This document shows, one piece after another, positions 18,300 through 28,039 of a stretch of 64,000 nucleotides of DNA (its first letter is position 1; each line of letters opens with the position of its first letter). Both the position numbers and the translations under genes were made by a program. The notes beneath the pieces are model-generated. The model saw only the letters and a program-made list of their open reading frames with translations, did no database searches and was not told where the DNA came from. Source of the DNA: Weissella kandleri (GTDB lineage: Bacteria; Bacillota; Bacilli; Lactobacillales; Lactobacillaceae); the NCBI RefSeq assembly GCF_001438705.1, contig NZ_JQBP01000001.1, positions 167,220 to 231,219 of the forward strand, written 5' to 3'.

Positions 18300-18329
18300 T
18301 TGCTTTTATGGTATTATTTTAAGTATAAA
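18300..18329 (+). promoter_or_regulatory. Possible ftsA promoter
   Basis: TTGCTT at 18300-18305 and TATAAA at 18324-18329, spacer 18 bp. The near-palindrome GGTAATTTACC lies just upstream. It would drive ftsAZ independently of mraZ, as in related bacteria. The match is moderate. Confidence 0.4.
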
Positions 18330-18377
18330 ATTAATCTTATTTATTATAGGATAATTGAACATTAAGGAGGAGCTGAA

Positions 18378-19739
18378 ATGGCTAATCACGGTATGGTTGT
18401 TGGATTAGATATCGGAACTAGTACTATTAAAATCTTAGTTGCCGATGTTCGAAACCAGCAAGTCAATGTGATTGCTGTGGGACGTTCTGTTTCGCATGGT
18501 GTCAAGCGGGGAATAGTAGTTGATATTGATGCAGTGGCTCAGGATATTCGCACGGCATTGACCCAAGTCGAAGAACAGACGAATCAAAAATTTCATGAAG
18601 TGATTGCTAGCGTTCCGGCTACTGCGATTAAAATGCGTCGCTTGCACGGAAGTATTGCTGTAAAAGATTCACAACATATTTCATATCATGATGTTAATAC
18701 AGTAGTCCGGGCTGCAACGAAGATACCTTTGGAACATGATCAAGCAATTTTGGATATTACCGATTCTGAATTTAGTGTTGATGATTTACAAGGTGTCTTA
18801 GATCCTAATGATATGGTTGGAAATCACCTTGGCTTTGATGCTACTGCTTATATTGGTCCACGTTTGTTAATTTCGAATTTACAAGCGGCGATTGAACGCG
18901 CAGGTTTGCACTTGCACGATATGATTTTGGCACCTTTGGCTATGAGTCAAACGATTGTGTCAGATGGCGAGCAAGAATTTGGGGCGATTTTGTTAGACTT
19001 AGGTGCCGGACAAACAACTGCAACGATTGTACATCAACATCAAATTCGGCAAATCACAACCTATTCTGCGGGTGGGACAAATATTTCAAAAGATATTAGT
19101 ACTGTCTTAGGCATTAGTGAAAAAGATGCTGAAACGTTGAAGCTAGATTCAGGGGTGGTGGCTCCTCAATTTGCCAATGCAAAAAACATGTTGAAGATCC
19201 AACCCGTTGGAAAGAACGAACAACGAATTTCAGAAGAAGAATTAAGTGAAATCATTGGTGCTCGTGTACAACAAATTGTGAATAAAATTGGTGAGCGCTT
19301 AGATGCTGTTGGGGCATTTAGCTTACCAGGAGGCATGATTGTGACCGGGGGCGCAGCATCATTACGTAATATGCAAGACGTCTTACAGATGGCTTACGGA
19401 ATTAATGTTAAACTATTTATGCCCCGTGAAATTGGATTACAAAATCCAGCTTATGTCGGAGCTTGGTCATTGGTTCACTATGCCGCGCAACAAAGTAATG
19501 TGGCCTTATTAATTAAGCAATCGTTATATGGACTGCCTTTGGCGATTGATCAACAACCAATCGATCAACAATTCGTTGAAGATTCGTCAAACAATGCTAG
19601 GCCAGTTAAACCACAAACAACGCCCTCAAGTCCAGACATAGATTATGACTATGATCAACCAGTTAACACTGGTCCAAAGTCTCAGAAGAGTTGGTGGCAA
19701 CGGATTCGCAACTGGTTTAGCGATGAACTATTTAACTAA
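18378..19739 (+). CDS. ftsA: Cell division protein FtsA (actin-like)
   Basis: Tethers FtsZ to the membrane and recruits later divisome proteins. The 453-residue protein has the actin-fold ATP motifs: VVGLDIGTSTIKILVADV at the start, AILLDLGAGQTTATIV near 205 and GGMIVTGGAASL near 318. The C-terminus after a Gln/Pro-rich linker, SWWQRIRNWFSDELFN, is a clear amphipathic membrane-targeting helix. RBS AAGGAGG lies 8 bp before the ATG. Confidence 0.97.
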   Translation: MANHGMVVGLDIGTSTIKILVADVRNQQVNVIAVGRSVSHGVKRGIVVDIDAVAQDIRTALTQVEEQTNQKFHEVIASVPATAIKMRRLHGSIAVKDSQHISYHDVNTVVRAATKIPLEHDQAILDITDSEFSVDDLQGVLDPNDMVGNHLGFDATAYIGPRLLISNLQAAIERAGLHLHDMILAPLAMSQTIVSDGEQEFGAILLDLGAGQTTATIVHQHQIRQITTYSAGGTNISKDISTVLGISEKDAETLKLDSGVVAPQFANAKNMLKIQPVGKNEQRISEEELSEIIGARVQQIVNKIGERLDAVGAFSLPGGMIVTGGAASLRNMQDVLQMAYGINVKLFMPREIGLQNPAYVGAWSLVHYAAQQSNVALLIKQSLYGLPLAIDQQPIDQQFVEDSSNNARPVKPQTTPSSPDIDYDYDQPVNTGPKSQKSWWQRIRNWFSDELFN

Positions 19740-19770
19740 ATTAATGAAAGTATAGAAGAGGTTTAACCCC

Positions 19771-21012
19771 ATGGAAATGCAAATGGAAAATCAACCAATT
19801 GGTGCAGCAATTAAGGTGATTGGTGTTGGTGGTGGTGGTGGTAACGCAATCGCCCAGATGGTCGAGAGTGGTGTCAGTGGTGTTCAATTTATTGTTGCCA
19901 ATACTGACGCACAGGCCTTAGCTAGTTCACCAGCCGAAGTGAAGATTCAAATCGGAGCCAAGGCCACGAAGGGGCTCGGTGCTGGTGCTTTACCTGAAGT
20001 TGGGGCTGAGGCAGCCACCGAGTCAGAAACTGAAATTTCAGAAGCTCTCGAAGGTGCCGACATGGTCTTTGTGACAGCCGGAATGGGTGGTGGAACCGGA
20101 ACGGGTGCCGCGCCAATTATTGCACGGATTGCCAAAGAAGCAGGTGCCTTAACGGTGGGAGTGGTAACACGTCCATTTAGTTTTGAAGGGCCTAAGCGCG
20201 GGACGGCAGCTGCTGAAGGGTTAGCTAATCTAAAAAAGAACGTTGATTCTTTGATTGTAGTATCAAATAACAACTTATTACAAGTTCTTGATCGGAATAC
20301 CACGATGGTTGATGCTTTTAAAATGGCTGATTCAGTTCTGGTTAATGGTGTGAGTGGAATTTCACAACTAATTACTAATCCTGGTTTGATTAACGTCGAC
20401 TTTGCAGACGTTAAAACGGTCATGGCTAATAAAGGAACTGCGGTGATGGGAATTGCTTCAGCGAGTGGCGAAGGGGCTGCTACTGAAGCCACAAAGGCGG
20501 CGATTAAGTCACCTTTGTTAGAATCAAAAATTGACGGCGCTACCGATGTCTTACTTTCAGTTAAGGGAAGTTACAGTATGCCGTTGTTTGCCGCCCAAGA
20601 AGCTGCCGACGCGATTAAGGAAGCCGCTGGTGATGATGTCAATGTTATCTTTGGAACCACCTTGGATGAGTCATTGGGTGAAGATATTGTGGTAACCGTT
20701 GTGGCAACTGGAATTGATCGCCCAGCAACTGTTAAGTCTGAATTAAATTTGAAAGCTAATGGGGCAAAGAGTGAGATGACTGCCCATGTTCAAGCACAAG
20801 TTAAAACGAATGATCCATTCGCTGGTTGGAACGCTTTTGATCAGAATCAAAGTACACCAGAAGAACGGGAGATTCAAAACGGACAAACCACTGAATCAGT
20901 TTCAGATGAAACAGAGGCATTTGATAATTTCTCAAATGATAATGTGCGAGTGGATGAAGACGAAGTTGAACGGCCACCATTCTTTTCATGGAAAAACCGT
21001 AGCAACAACTAA
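19771..21012 (+). CDS. ftsZ: Cell division protein FtsZ (tubulin-like GTPase)
   Basis: Polymerises into the Z-ring. The 413-residue protein carries [14 protein letters not shown] at the nucleotide pocket, the tubulin signature [12 protein letters not shown] near residue 105, and the T7-loop region [17 protein letters not shown] long acidic linker (about 330-400) ends in [15 protein letters not shown], the C-terminal peptide that binds FtsA and SepF. The start ATG follows AGAAGAGG. Confidence 0.98.
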   Translation: MEMQMENQPIGAAIKVIGVGGGGGNAIAQMVESGVSGVQFIVANTDAQALASSPAEVKIQIGAKATKGLGAGALPEVGAEAATESETEISEALEGADMVFVTAGMGGGTGTGAAPIIARIAKEAGALTVGVVTRPFSFEGPKRGTAAAEGLANLKKNVDSLIVVSNNNLLQVLDRNTTMVDAFKMADSVLVNGVSGISQLITNPGLINVDFADVKTVMANKGTAVMGIASASGEGAATEATKAAIKSPLLESKIDGATDVLLSVKGSYSMPLFAAQEAADAIKEAAGDDVNVIFGTTLDESLGEDIVVTVVATGIDRPATVKSELNLKANGAKSEMTAHVQAQVKTNDPFAGWNAFDQNQSTPEEREIQNGQTTESVSDETEAFDNFSNDNVRVDEDEVERPPFFSWKNRSNN

Positions 21013-21025
21013 CGGAGAATAGGAA

Positions 21026-21496
21026 ATGGGATTCATGGATACATTTAAAAAATTTTTCAATTCAGATGAAGAAGATTATGAGTATAGTGCATCATCGCAA
21101 GGTTACTATAATGGCTCGGATGTAGATGATCAACAAGGAACTGATCGGGAGCCAATTCCTGATTCACGCCCAAAGGCTAATAATCAGCGCGCAAATGTTT
21201 TGGCCATGGATGGTCGTAATAGTGATGACGTGGCTAAGATTATTGTTTTTGAACCACGAATCTATTCGGACGTTAAAGAAATTGTCAACGAAATTTTAGA
21301 TGGAAACGCGGCCTTAGTAAACTTCAGCTCAATTGATAATGCGCAATCAATGCGAATTGTGGATTATCTAGCGGGTGCGGCACAATCCGTAGATGGAAGT
21401 GTTCAGCGAATTGGTGAGTCAATTTTCTTGGCCACGCCACATAATTTTGAAATCTCTGGGACAATTTCACAAAATTTGGGCAACTCGTTTGATTAA
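21026..21496 (+). CDS. sepF: Cell division protein SepF
   Basis: An FtsZ-bundling protein with a membrane-binding N-terminus. Of its 156 residues, the first ten (MGFMDTFKKFF) form an amphipathic helix. An acidic linker follows, then the SepF core KIIVFEPRIYSDVKEIVNEIL and VNFSSIDNAQSMRIVDYLAGAAQSVDGSVQRIGESIFLATP. It starts 13 bp after ftsZ, within the conserved sepF-yggT-ylmH-divIVA run. Confidence 0.95.
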   Translation: MGFMDTFKKFFNSDEEDYEYSASSQGYYNGSDVDDQQGTDREPIPDSRPKANNQRANVLAMDGRNSDDVAKIIVFEPRIYSDVKEIVNEILDGNAALVNFSSIDNAQSMRIVDYLAGAAQSVDGSVQRIGESIFLATPHNFEISGTISQNLGNSFD

Positions 21497-21512
21497 CCAG
21501 AGGGGTAAATAA

Positions 21513-21776
21513 ATGTTGTTTATTTTTGCAATTTTAAGGATGCTCATTGAAGTGTTAGAATTAATCATCGTTATCGTCGCTTTTATGTCATGGATCCCAG
21601 GTTCTGCCGAAAATAAATTTGGTCAGACTTTAATTCAGTTGGCTGACATTGTCGTCGGACCAATTCGCAAACTCTTGCCTAAAACGAACTTTTTAGACTT
21701 TTCACCGATTTTTGCTATTTTACTTTTGCAAGCGGCAGCAACTGGTTTAGGAGTTTTGGCGCGCGCGGTGAATTAG
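21513..21776 (+). CDS. YggT family membrane protein
   Basis: An 87-residue protein with two membrane segments separated by the conserved AFMSWIPGSAENKFGQTL and IVVGPIRKLLP. This is the YggT/YlmG pattern found beside sepF. Its role is uncertain, though YlmG proteins are linked to division or osmotic adaptation. AGAGGGG provides the RBS. Confidence 0.9.
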   Translation: MLFIFAILRMLIEVLELIIVIVAFMSWIPGSAENKFGQTLIQLADIVVGPIRKLLPKTNFLDFSPIFAILLLQAAATGLGVLARAVN

Positions 21777-21786
21777 GGGGTGGATC

Positions 21787-22572
21787 ATGGAAAGTGATAC
21801 CATTAAACAGCATTTTCGACCAGAAGAAGCTCAATTTGTTGATCAAGCTCAAGGACTAGTGAATCAAGTAGTTAACGAGTATCGGCCGGTTTTATCAAAC
21901 TTTTTAAATCCGCGCCAGCGTTATATTTTACAAACTTTGGTCAACCGTCAAGCTGATATTAAAGTAACTTTTCATGGGGGCTTTGATCAAGCTGAAAATC
22001 AACGGGCTTTAATTTATCCTGATTATTATGCGGTACAATTGGATGATTTCCAAGTGACGTTATTGGAAATTAAGTATGCCGAGCAGTTCGAAACTTTACG
22101 GCATAGTAGTATTTTAGGCGCATTAATTCATGCCGGGCTAAAACGTGAATCATTTGGGGATTTAATCCATGCTGATCAACGTTGGCAACTTGCAATTAGT
22201 AAGCCGTTGGTTGCATTTTTGCAATTAGAGCTGACACGAATTGGGCATGTGAAAATTCAATTTGAAGTTATTCCACTCGCAAAGCAGTTGCCCAATAGTT
22301 TAGATGGTGAGCTAAAAGATTTACTTATATCGGCATTAAGATTGGATATTCTGGTTGCAAATGGTTATAATATACCTAGGTCACAGGCAAAGGAACTCAT
22401 TGAACGAGGACAGGTGCGTGTGAACTGGGTCACTAGGGAACAGCCTGATTTACAGGTGGGAATTAATGACTTAATATCAGTTCGGCGTCATGGTCGATTG
22501 ATCATCGATGCGGTGAACGGACAAACAAAAAAAGATAAATGGCGATTAAGCTTGAGAATTATCAGAAAATAG
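21787..22572 (+). CDS. ylmH: S4-domain RNA-binding protein YlmH
   Basis: The 261-residue protein has the YlmH N-terminal region with FLNPRQRYILQTLVNR and ILGALIHAGLKRESFGDLI, followed by an S4 RNA-binding domain from about residue 185 (LRLDILVANGYNIPRSQAKELIERGQVRVNW). YlmH homologues act on the ribosome or in peptidyl-tRNA rescue. It stands in the standard place between yggT and divIVA, and divIVA starts 14 bp downstream. Confidence 0.93.
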   Translation: MESDTIKQHFRPEEAQFVDQAQGLVNQVVNEYRPVLSNFLNPRQRYILQTLVNRQADIKVTFHGGFDQAENQRALIYPDYYAVQLDDFQVTLLEIKYAEQFETLRHSSILGALIHAGLKRESFGDLIHADQRWQLAISKPLVAFLQLELTRIGHVKIQFEVIPLAKQLPNSLDGELKDLLISALRLDILVANGYNIPRSQAKELIERGQVRVNWVTREQPDLQVGINDLISVRRHGRLIIDAVNGQTKKDKWRLSLRIIRK

Positions 22573-22586
22573 GAAGAGGTATGCAC

Positions 22587-23399
22587 ATGGCATTGACACC
22601 ACAAGAAATTCATTCAAAAGATTTTACCAGTCGTGGACGTGGCTTTGATAAAGTCGAAGTCAATGACTTTTTGGATCAAATTGTCATTGACTTTGAAAAT
22701 TTGATTAATGAAAATCAAACGCTAAAGACCAAAGTAGCTGATGCGGAAGCCAACGCCCAACAAGTTGAAGAAATGAAGCAATCAGTTAATTCTTCAATTT
22801 TAATTGCGCAAGAAGCAGCGGAACGTTTGAAGAAGCAAACTGAATCAGAAGTGGAGGCTACGCGTACTCAAGCAGAAGAACAAGCTCAAAAGATTGTTTT
22901 GGATGCGACGACGAAAGCTAACAGTGTTTTGACGGATGCTAACCAAGATGCTGCACGAGTTAAGCAGGAATCTGATCAAGAGATTCAAAAATTGACTGCT
23001 GAAAAGGAAGCTTTGACGCAAGAAATGGCCGCATTTAAAGAACATTTGGTTGGCGTTTTGCAAAACCAAATTGATTTAGTCAATGGTGACCCTGATTGGC
23101 AAAAAATTGGACAGGGCGAAATTCCTACGTCAAATACGACCGTTGAAGCTGAGTCAGAAATGGCTAATGATGTACAACCATCTTCAATGGTTGCATCTGA
23201 AGCAAGTACTGTGGACGACTCTGAAGCTGAAGTGGGGTCTGAAGAAAATGACGCATTTGACTTTGAAGCAGCGGTGCAAGCTAAATTAGCAGAATTTTCA
23301 AATCAAGAGACACCAGCCGATAATGGCAAGGATGTTGATACCGTAGTGGTTCTTCCTGAAGATGAATCTAACCGTGATCAAATCTTAAATAAAGAATAG
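22587..23399 (+). CDS. divIVA: Cell division initiation protein DivIVA
   Basis: A coiled-coil scaffold that binds negatively curved membrane at poles and septa. The 270-residue protein starts MALTPQEIHSKDFTSRGRGFDKVEVNDFLDQI, the lipid-binding DivIVA N-domain. A long coiled coil (about 35-175) and an acidic low-complexity tail follow. ATG 22587 lies 7 bp after GGAAGAGG. ATG 22581, two codons earlier, is too close to the RBS, and the family start pattern M-x-L-T-P supports 22587. The tail makes it longer than the roughly 165-residue Bacillus protein. Confidence 0.95.
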   Translation: MALTPQEIHSKDFTSRGRGFDKVEVNDFLDQIVIDFENLINENQTLKTKVADAEANAQQVEEMKQSVNSSILIAQEAAERLKKQTESEVEATRTQAEEQAQKIVLDATTKANSVLTDANQDAARVKQESDQEIQKLTAEKEALTQEMAAFKEHLVGVLQNQIDLVNGDPDWQKIGQGEIPTSNTTVEAESEMANDVQPSSMVASEASTVDDSEAEVGSEENDAFDFEAAVQAKLAEFSNQETPADNGKDVDTVVVLPEDESNRDQILNKE

Positions 23400-23600
23400 G
23401 TTTACTTAACAAAATGCGTTTAAAAAACACTTTACAGCGACTCGGGGTTGGTGGAAGCCGAGAGGTTAAGTTTAAACGTTTATCACTAAGTAATTAAATT
23501 TAATTTTTCTAAGAGGCCATGATGAATGGTGAACTCGGGTGGTACCACGTTTCTTAAACGTCCCGCATTGAATTTAAAATTCGATGCGGAATTTTTTTTT
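23400..23600 (+). promoter_or_regulatory. T-box riboswitch (isoleucine) upstream of ileS
   Basis: The T-box core GGGTGGTACCACG is at 23537-23549. Stem I is closed by TTACTT (23402-23407) with AAGTAA (23488-23493), and the specifier loop on its 3' side holds ATC at 23482-23484, an isoleucine codon. The terminator CCGCATTGAAT/ATTCGATGCGG with a long T-run lies at 23563-23600. Uncharged tRNA-Ile should stabilise the antiterminator and switch ileS on. Stem I begins directly after the divIVA stop, so either a promoter lies inside divIVA or ileS is reached by read-through. The remaining bases to 23658 hold the ileS ribosome site. Confidence 0.95.
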
Positions 23601-23658
23601 TAAGTCATGTTGATGCACCCGTTTTGTAGATATAAAGAAGGAAAGGAAACCCAAACGC

Positions 23659-26454
23659 ATGAAGATTAAAAATACGTTAAACATTGGTAAAACAAAGTTT
23701 CCCATGCGAGGTAATTTACCAACGACGGAGTTACAACGAGAAAAAATTTGGGCTGATAATAAAGTCTATGAGGCTCGGCAAAAGTTAAACGCCGGTAAGC
23801 CTTCCTTTATTTTGCATGATGGTCCTCCATATGCGAATGGAAATATCCATATTGGACATGCTATGAACAAGATTTCAAAAGATATCATTGTTCGTTACAA
23901 GTCAATGAGTGGTTTTAATGCCCCCTTTATTCCAGGTTGGGATACCCACGGATTGCCCATTGAACAACAATTAACCAAAATGGGCAAAGATCGTAAAGCG
24001 GTTGGACCAGTCATTTGGCGTAAGATGGCTGATGAATTTGCGCATAAGCAAGTTAAAAAGCAGATGAATGACTTTAAGCGCTTGGGAATTGCGGCGGATT
24101 GGGATCATCCTTATCTGACTTTGATGCCTGAGTTTGAAGCTGCACAAATTCGTGTTTTTGCGACGATGGCGGAAAAAGGTTATATTTATCGTGGTAAGAA
24201 GCCAGTCTTTTGGTCATGGTCGTCTGAATCAGCTTTAGCAATGTCTGAAATTGAGTATCATGATGTGACCGCTCCAACGGCCTTTTATGCTGAACAGGTT
24301 AAAGACGGGAAGGGGTTGTTGGATGATGAAACTTATTTCGTCGTTTGGACCACGACTCCTTGGACGATTCCTGGTTCACGGGGAATTTCGGTGAATGCCA
24401 ACTTCACCTACGTGCAAGTGCAACCAGCTGGCTCAACGAAAAAGTATATCTTAGCGAAAGATTTATTAGCGGATGATGCGGCCTTGTTTGGTTGGGACAA
24501 GTATGAGGTTTTAGCTGAATTTAAGGGGACTGATTTAGAGTATATGACAGCCACGCATCCTTTTAACTCAGAGATTGAGTTATTAGTGATGCTTGCCGAC
24601 TTCGTAACCTTGGACGCTGGGACTGGGTTAGTCCATACTGCACCTGGATTTGGAGAAGACGACTTCTTTGTTGGTCAAAAGTATGGGCTAGAAGTGGCCG
24701 TGCCGGTTGATTATCAGGGGAAAATGTTGCCAGAAGCCGGGTCTGATTTTGCAGGTTTGTTCTATGAAGACGCGAATGAAGTTGCGTTAAAGAAGTTGCA
24801 AGCACAAGGTGTTTTGTTAAAAGAAGAACCAATTACACACTCATATCCATTTGATTGGCGCACGAAAAAGCCGGTCATTTACCGAGCAGTGCCACAATGG
24901 TTTGCTTCAGTTTCTGATTTCCGACCTGAGTTATTGAAGTCATTGGATGATGTTAACTTCTCACCAGAATGGGGAAAAAAGCGCCTTTACAATATGTTAA
25001 AGGACCGTGGTGATTGGGTTATTTCTCGGCAACGTGTCTGGGGAGTGCCTTTGCCAATCTTCTACGCTGAAGATGGCACACCAATCTTAGATGCTAAAAT
25101 TATTAAGCATGTGGCTGATTTAGTCGCTGAGCATGGTTCAACTTATTGGTTTGAACAAGATGCTAAGGACTTGTTGCCAGCAGGTTATACCAATGACCAT
25201 TCGCCTCATGGTGAATTTACCAAAGAAAGCGACATCATGGACGTGTGGTTTGATTCTGGAACTTCACACCAAGGTGTTTTGGCGACTCGCGATAATTTGT
25301 CATTCCCTGCTGACTTAGTGTTAGAAGGTTCTGATCAATACCGTGGATGGTTTAATTCATCCTTGATTACATCTATTGCTGTGACTGGACAAGCGCCATA
25401 CCGAAATGTCTTATCACAAGGCTTCACTTTAGATGGTAATGGCGAGAAGATGTCAAAGTCATTAGGTAATACAATTGTGCCAAGCGAGATTACCGATAGT
25501 ATGGGGGCTGAAATTATCCGCTTGTGGGTTTCATCAGTTGATACTTCTCAAGATGTGCGAGTATCCATGGATGGATTCAAACAAACTTCAGAGGCTTACC
25601 GTAAGATTCGTAACACTATGCGGTTCCTTTTGGCTAACACGAATGACTTTAATCCAAAGGCTGATACTTTAGCCTTTGCTGACTTGACCCCTGTTGACCA
25701 ATATTTCTATGCTCACTTTAACGAAGTGGTATCCGAAATTTTGGCCGCTTATGATGCATATGATTTCCAGACGGTTAATAAAGTATTGATGAACTTCATT
25801 AATACGGATTTGTCAGCGTTTTATTTGGACTTCAATAAAGATGTCTTATATGTTGAAGCGCCGGCGAGCCAAGTTCGGCGTTCAGTGCAAACGGTGCTTT
25901 ATAAGCTGGTAGTCGCTTTGGATAAGTTGATTTTACCAATCTTGCCCCACACAGCTGAAGAAATTTTTGAATATTTGCCAGCTGAGGTCGGTGATTTTGC
26001 TTACTTGACGGAAATGCCAACGGTAGAAGAACTCGGGGACGTGTCGGAATTATTAGCGAACTGGACGGACTTTATGGACCTGCGTTCAGCGGTCAATAAA
26101 GCTTTGGAATCTGCTCGTAACCAAGAATTAATTGGTAAGCCCGCAGAAGCCGCTTTAACCATGTATCTCACAGATGCACAAGCTCACATGGTTGCACAAT
26201 TGCGACAGGATATTCGGGTAGTTTTGATGGTTTCACAATTAACTTTGCGAAAGGTTGATGAAGCACCGGCTGAGGTTCAAATGTTTGATGAATTCTTAAT
26301 TCAAGTAGAACATGCTAGGGGGGAGATGTCACCACGCGATCGGATGTACCATACCGATTTGGGAGCTGACCCAGATTTTAAAATGTTATCAGCGCACGAA
26401 GCCCAAATTATTCGTGAAAACTATCCAGAAGCATTGACTGAAGGATTAGAATAA
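23659..26454 (+). CDS. ileS: Isoleucyl-tRNA synthetase
   Basis: A class I aminoacyl-tRNA synthetase of 931 residues. The HIGH motif appears as [11 protein letters not shown] near residue 64 and KMSKS as [10 protein letters not shown] near 598. The CP1 editing region includes [14 protein letters not shown] and the anticodon-binding domain occupies the C-terminal third. At the extreme C-terminus, where Bacillus-type IleS has a four-cysteine zinc site, this protein reads [20 protein letters not shown] followed by [14 protein letters not shown]. The fold seems kept but no cysteines remain. ATG 23659 follows AAAGGAAA with a fairly long spacing of about 10 bp. Confidence 0.97.
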   Translation: MKIKNTLNIGKTKFPMRGNLPTTELQREKIWADNKVYEARQKLNAGKPSFILHDGPPYANGNIHIGHAMNKISKDIIVRYKSMSGFNAPFIPGWDTHGLPIEQQLTKMGKDRKAVGPVIWRKMADEFAHKQVKKQMNDFKRLGIAADWDHPYLTLMPEFEAAQIRVFATMAEKGYIYRGKKPVFWSWSSESALAMSEIEYHDVTAPTAFYAEQVKDGKGLLDDETYFVVWTTTPWTIPGSRGISVNANFTYVQVQPAGSTKKYILAKDLLADDAALFGWDKYEVLAEFKGTDLEYMTATHPFNSEIELLVMLADFVTLDAGTGLVHTAPGFGEDDFFVGQKYGLEVAVPVDYQGKMLPEAGSDFAGLFYEDANEVALKKLQAQGVLLKEEPITHSYPFDWRTKKPVIYRAVPQWFASVSDFRPELLKSLDDVNFSPEWGKKRLYNMLKDRGDWVISRQRVWGVPLPIFYAEDGTPILDAKIIKHVADLVAEHGSTYWFEQDAKDLLPAGYTNDHSPHGEFTKESDIMDVWFDSGTSHQGVLATRDNLSFPADLVLEGSDQYRGWFNSSLITSIAVTGQAPYRNVLSQGFTLDGNGEKMSKSLGNTIVPSEITDSMGAEIIRLWVSSVDTSQDVRVSMDGFKQTSEAYRKIRNTMRFLLANTNDFNPKADTLAFADLTPVDQYFYAHFNEVVSEILAAYDAYDFQTVNKVLMNFINTDLSAFYLDFNKDVLYVEAPASQVRRSVQTVLYKLVVALDKLILPILPHTAEEIFEYLPAEVGDFAYLTEMPTVEELGDVSELLANWTDFMDLRSAVNKALESARNQELIGKPAEAALTMYLTDAQAHMVAQLRQDIRVVLMVSQLTLRKVDEAPAEVQMFDEFLIQVEHARGEMSPRDRMYHTDLGADPDFKMLSAHEAQIIRENYPEALTEGLE

Positions 26455-26510
26455 GCTTGATTGGCCCCAGATAAATAATGAGTGTTTTGAAATGATTAGG
26501 GGAATAAAAC

Positions 26511-26960
26511 ATGGAAAATAAAGACGCTTTTGAAGCAGTCAATGAAGAATTGGTAGACGTTTTTAACAATGCAATGTGGATTGAAGAAGAAGTCTTGAGA
26601 AATTCAGCATATAATGACTTAACGTTAAAAGATATGCATGTTATTGCTGCCATTGGGGATGAACAGCAGGTGACCGCATCACGTTTAGCCGAAATCATTC
26701 GGGTGACACCTAGCACGATGACCAGTGCAATTGATAAATTAGTCCGTAAGAATTACGTTCAACGTGAACGGAACCAAGATGATCGACGGGTGGTGTTGAT
26801 TACACTTACTGAATCAGGACAAAAGGTTTGTGATATGCACGCGGAGTTTCATCGTAAATTAACCAAAGCCTTGTTAAGTAGTTCCGATGAAACGGTTAAT
26901 CAAAATATTCAAACTGCGCTTGGGCGGTTACAACAATATTTGCGTAATTTAAATCAATAA
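26511..26960 (+). CDS. MarR-family regulator, FabT-like
   Basis: A 149-residue winged-helix protein. The segment VDVFNNAMWIEEEVLRNSAYNDLTLKDMHVIAAIG resembles FabT, the fatty acid synthesis repressor of lactic acid bacteria. The HTH is TASRLAEIIRVTPSTMTSAIDKLVRKNYVQR and the wing DDRRVVLITLTESGQ. FabT normally sits at the head of the fab operon, and no fab genes are nearby, so assignment within MarR is tentative. It could be a paralogue with another target. It is a single-gene unit with a strong terminator. Confidence 0.8.
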   Translation: MENKDAFEAVNEELVDVFNNAMWIEEEVLRNSAYNDLTLKDMHVIAAIGDEQQVTASRLAEIIRVTPSTMTSAIDKLVRKNYVQRERNQDDRRVVLITLTESGQKVCDMHAEFHRKLTKALLSSSDETVNQNIQTALGRLQQYLRNLNQ

Positions 26961-26966
26961 TGTTAA

Positions 26967-27020
26967 AAAAAATAATCTTTGTAATTAGAACGTTCATTTC
27001 TAACTGCAAAGATTATTTTT
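26967..27020. terminator. Bidirectional terminator between marR and nrdI
   Basis: AAAAAATAATCTTTG pairs with CAAAGATTATTTTTT, with the inner stem TTAGAA/TTCTAA. T-runs follow on both strands and serve the convergent genes. Confidence 0.9.
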
Positions 27021-27071
27021 TGCCTTTAATGAGAAAATTTGGTTAGTTGTAATCGTATAGATAGTGTATAT

Positions 27072-27758
27072 TTAGCCAAATTCATAGGCTAAATGCATTT
27101 GATAATGTTGGTTCCCTAATAAGCCAATTTGCTTACTATAGAGCTGATTGAGTTGATCTAAAGCGGTGATGGAGGGTGTACTTTGTTGATCGGAAAGTTG
27201 TTCTAGCAGGGGTGAAACCCATTTGGTATCATGGTTAACTAATAAGTAAGTTGGCTGTTGTTGAGCATTGAAAGCCCGGTAAATCTGTTGGACGGGATGC
27301 TTTGTCTTTTCGGCGGGTTGATTATCCAATGTAAAAATCGTTTGATAGACGCGCTTGATATCTGTCTTGGTACCACGCAATTCATAGTTATCAATCAAGG
27401 GAGCATTAAAAGCAAGACTATAACGGCGGGCTGTTAAGAGATACTGAGCGTTAAAATTTTTATTTCCCGAACCGATAATACCAATAATGTTATCAAAATT
27501 GGGTAAATCAGTTAGCGTGTCATATAAGTCAGTCGTCATAATTTCACGTACACCTTGATCAATTCCATTCCCACCGTCTAAATAAGTAGGAACGAAGACA
27601 ATGGTTGGTAAAGTTAACTGGATTTCTGCGGCTGAAGTGGTAAGTTCAGTGGGGATTAATTCTAAATTGTCGGCCTGGCTCCGGCTAAAATTAACTAGGT
27701 GATTTACAAATGATTTGGTATTACCGGCAACAGATATATATAGTAGTTGAATTTGCAT
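27072..27758 (-). CDS. nrdI: NrdI-like flavodoxin with C-terminal extension
   Basis: NrdI is the flavoprotein that supplies the oxidant for assembling the dimanganese-tyrosyl cofactor of NrdF. Residues 1 to about 140 show the NrdI pattern: YISVAGNTKSFVNHL (FMN phosphate loop), TIVFVPTYLDGGNG and IIGIIGSGNKNFNAQYLLTARRYSLAFNAPLIDNYELRGTKTDI. The protein has 228 residues, while most NrdI are about 120-160. About 85 additional residues (from EKTKHPVQQIYRAFN) form an end I do not recognise. It is transcribed away from nrdHEF, whereas nrdI is usually inside that operon. Confidence 0.85.
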   Translation of the reverse strand: MQIQLLYISVAGNTKSFVNHLVNFSRSQADNLELIPTELTTSAAEIQLTLPTIVFVPTYLDGGNGIDQGVREIMTTDLYDTLTDLPNFDNIIGIIGSGNKNFNAQYLLTARRYSLAFNAPLIDNYELRGTKTDIKRVYQTIFTLDNQPAEKTKHPVQQIYRAFNAQQQPTYLLVNHDTKWVSPLLEQLSDQQSTPSITALDQLNQLYSKQIGLLGNQHYQMHLAYEFG

Positions 27759-27847
27759 AATAAACCTCGAGAGTAATTAATAATTTGGCAATTAAGACAT
27801 AAATTTTAAAAGTCATAAGAATAGTTTATCAGAAAACAAAAATAAAT

Positions 27848-27862
27848 ATAACACTCTGTTAT
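27848..27862. promoter_or_regulatory. Palindromic operator candidate in the nrdI-nrdH gap
   Basis: ATAACACTCTGTTAT is a perfect 6-bp inverted repeat around CTC. A related copy (12 of 15 bases) lies at 27947-27961, over the nrdH promoter. No known box is assigned. Confidence 0.45.
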
Positions 27863-27947
27863 TTTATCTATAAATTGTAAAATAGTTATAAACGGTGTTT
27901 TAAAGCCGTTTTAATGAATTAATTGGCATATTAAATAAATTTAAATA

Positions 27948-27976
27948 TTGCATTCTGTTATTTACGTGAGTATACT
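27948..27976 (+). promoter_or_regulatory. Promoter of nrdH
   Basis: TTGCAT (27948-27953) and TATACT (27971-27976) with a 17-bp spacer. The second operator-like copy ATTGCATTCTGTTAT (27947-27961) covers the -35 and half the spacer, where a repressor would block it. Confidence 0.7.
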
Positions 27977-28039
27977 AAAGGACATAGAAACGGACTAAGC
28001 AAAAGAAGATAATTTCGAATAGAAAGAGGGTATACAGCG

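Noticed and set aside
19947-20492. Minus-strand frame of 181 codons inside ftsZ
   Set aside because: It mirrors the codon periodicity of ftsZ and shows alanine/proline/serine-rich nonsense with no start signal.
27759-28039. NrdR boxes in front of nrdHEF
   Set aside because: I looked for the ACAC-AT-rich-GTGT tandem 16-mers typical of NrdR and found none. The dyads present have a different sequence and spacing.
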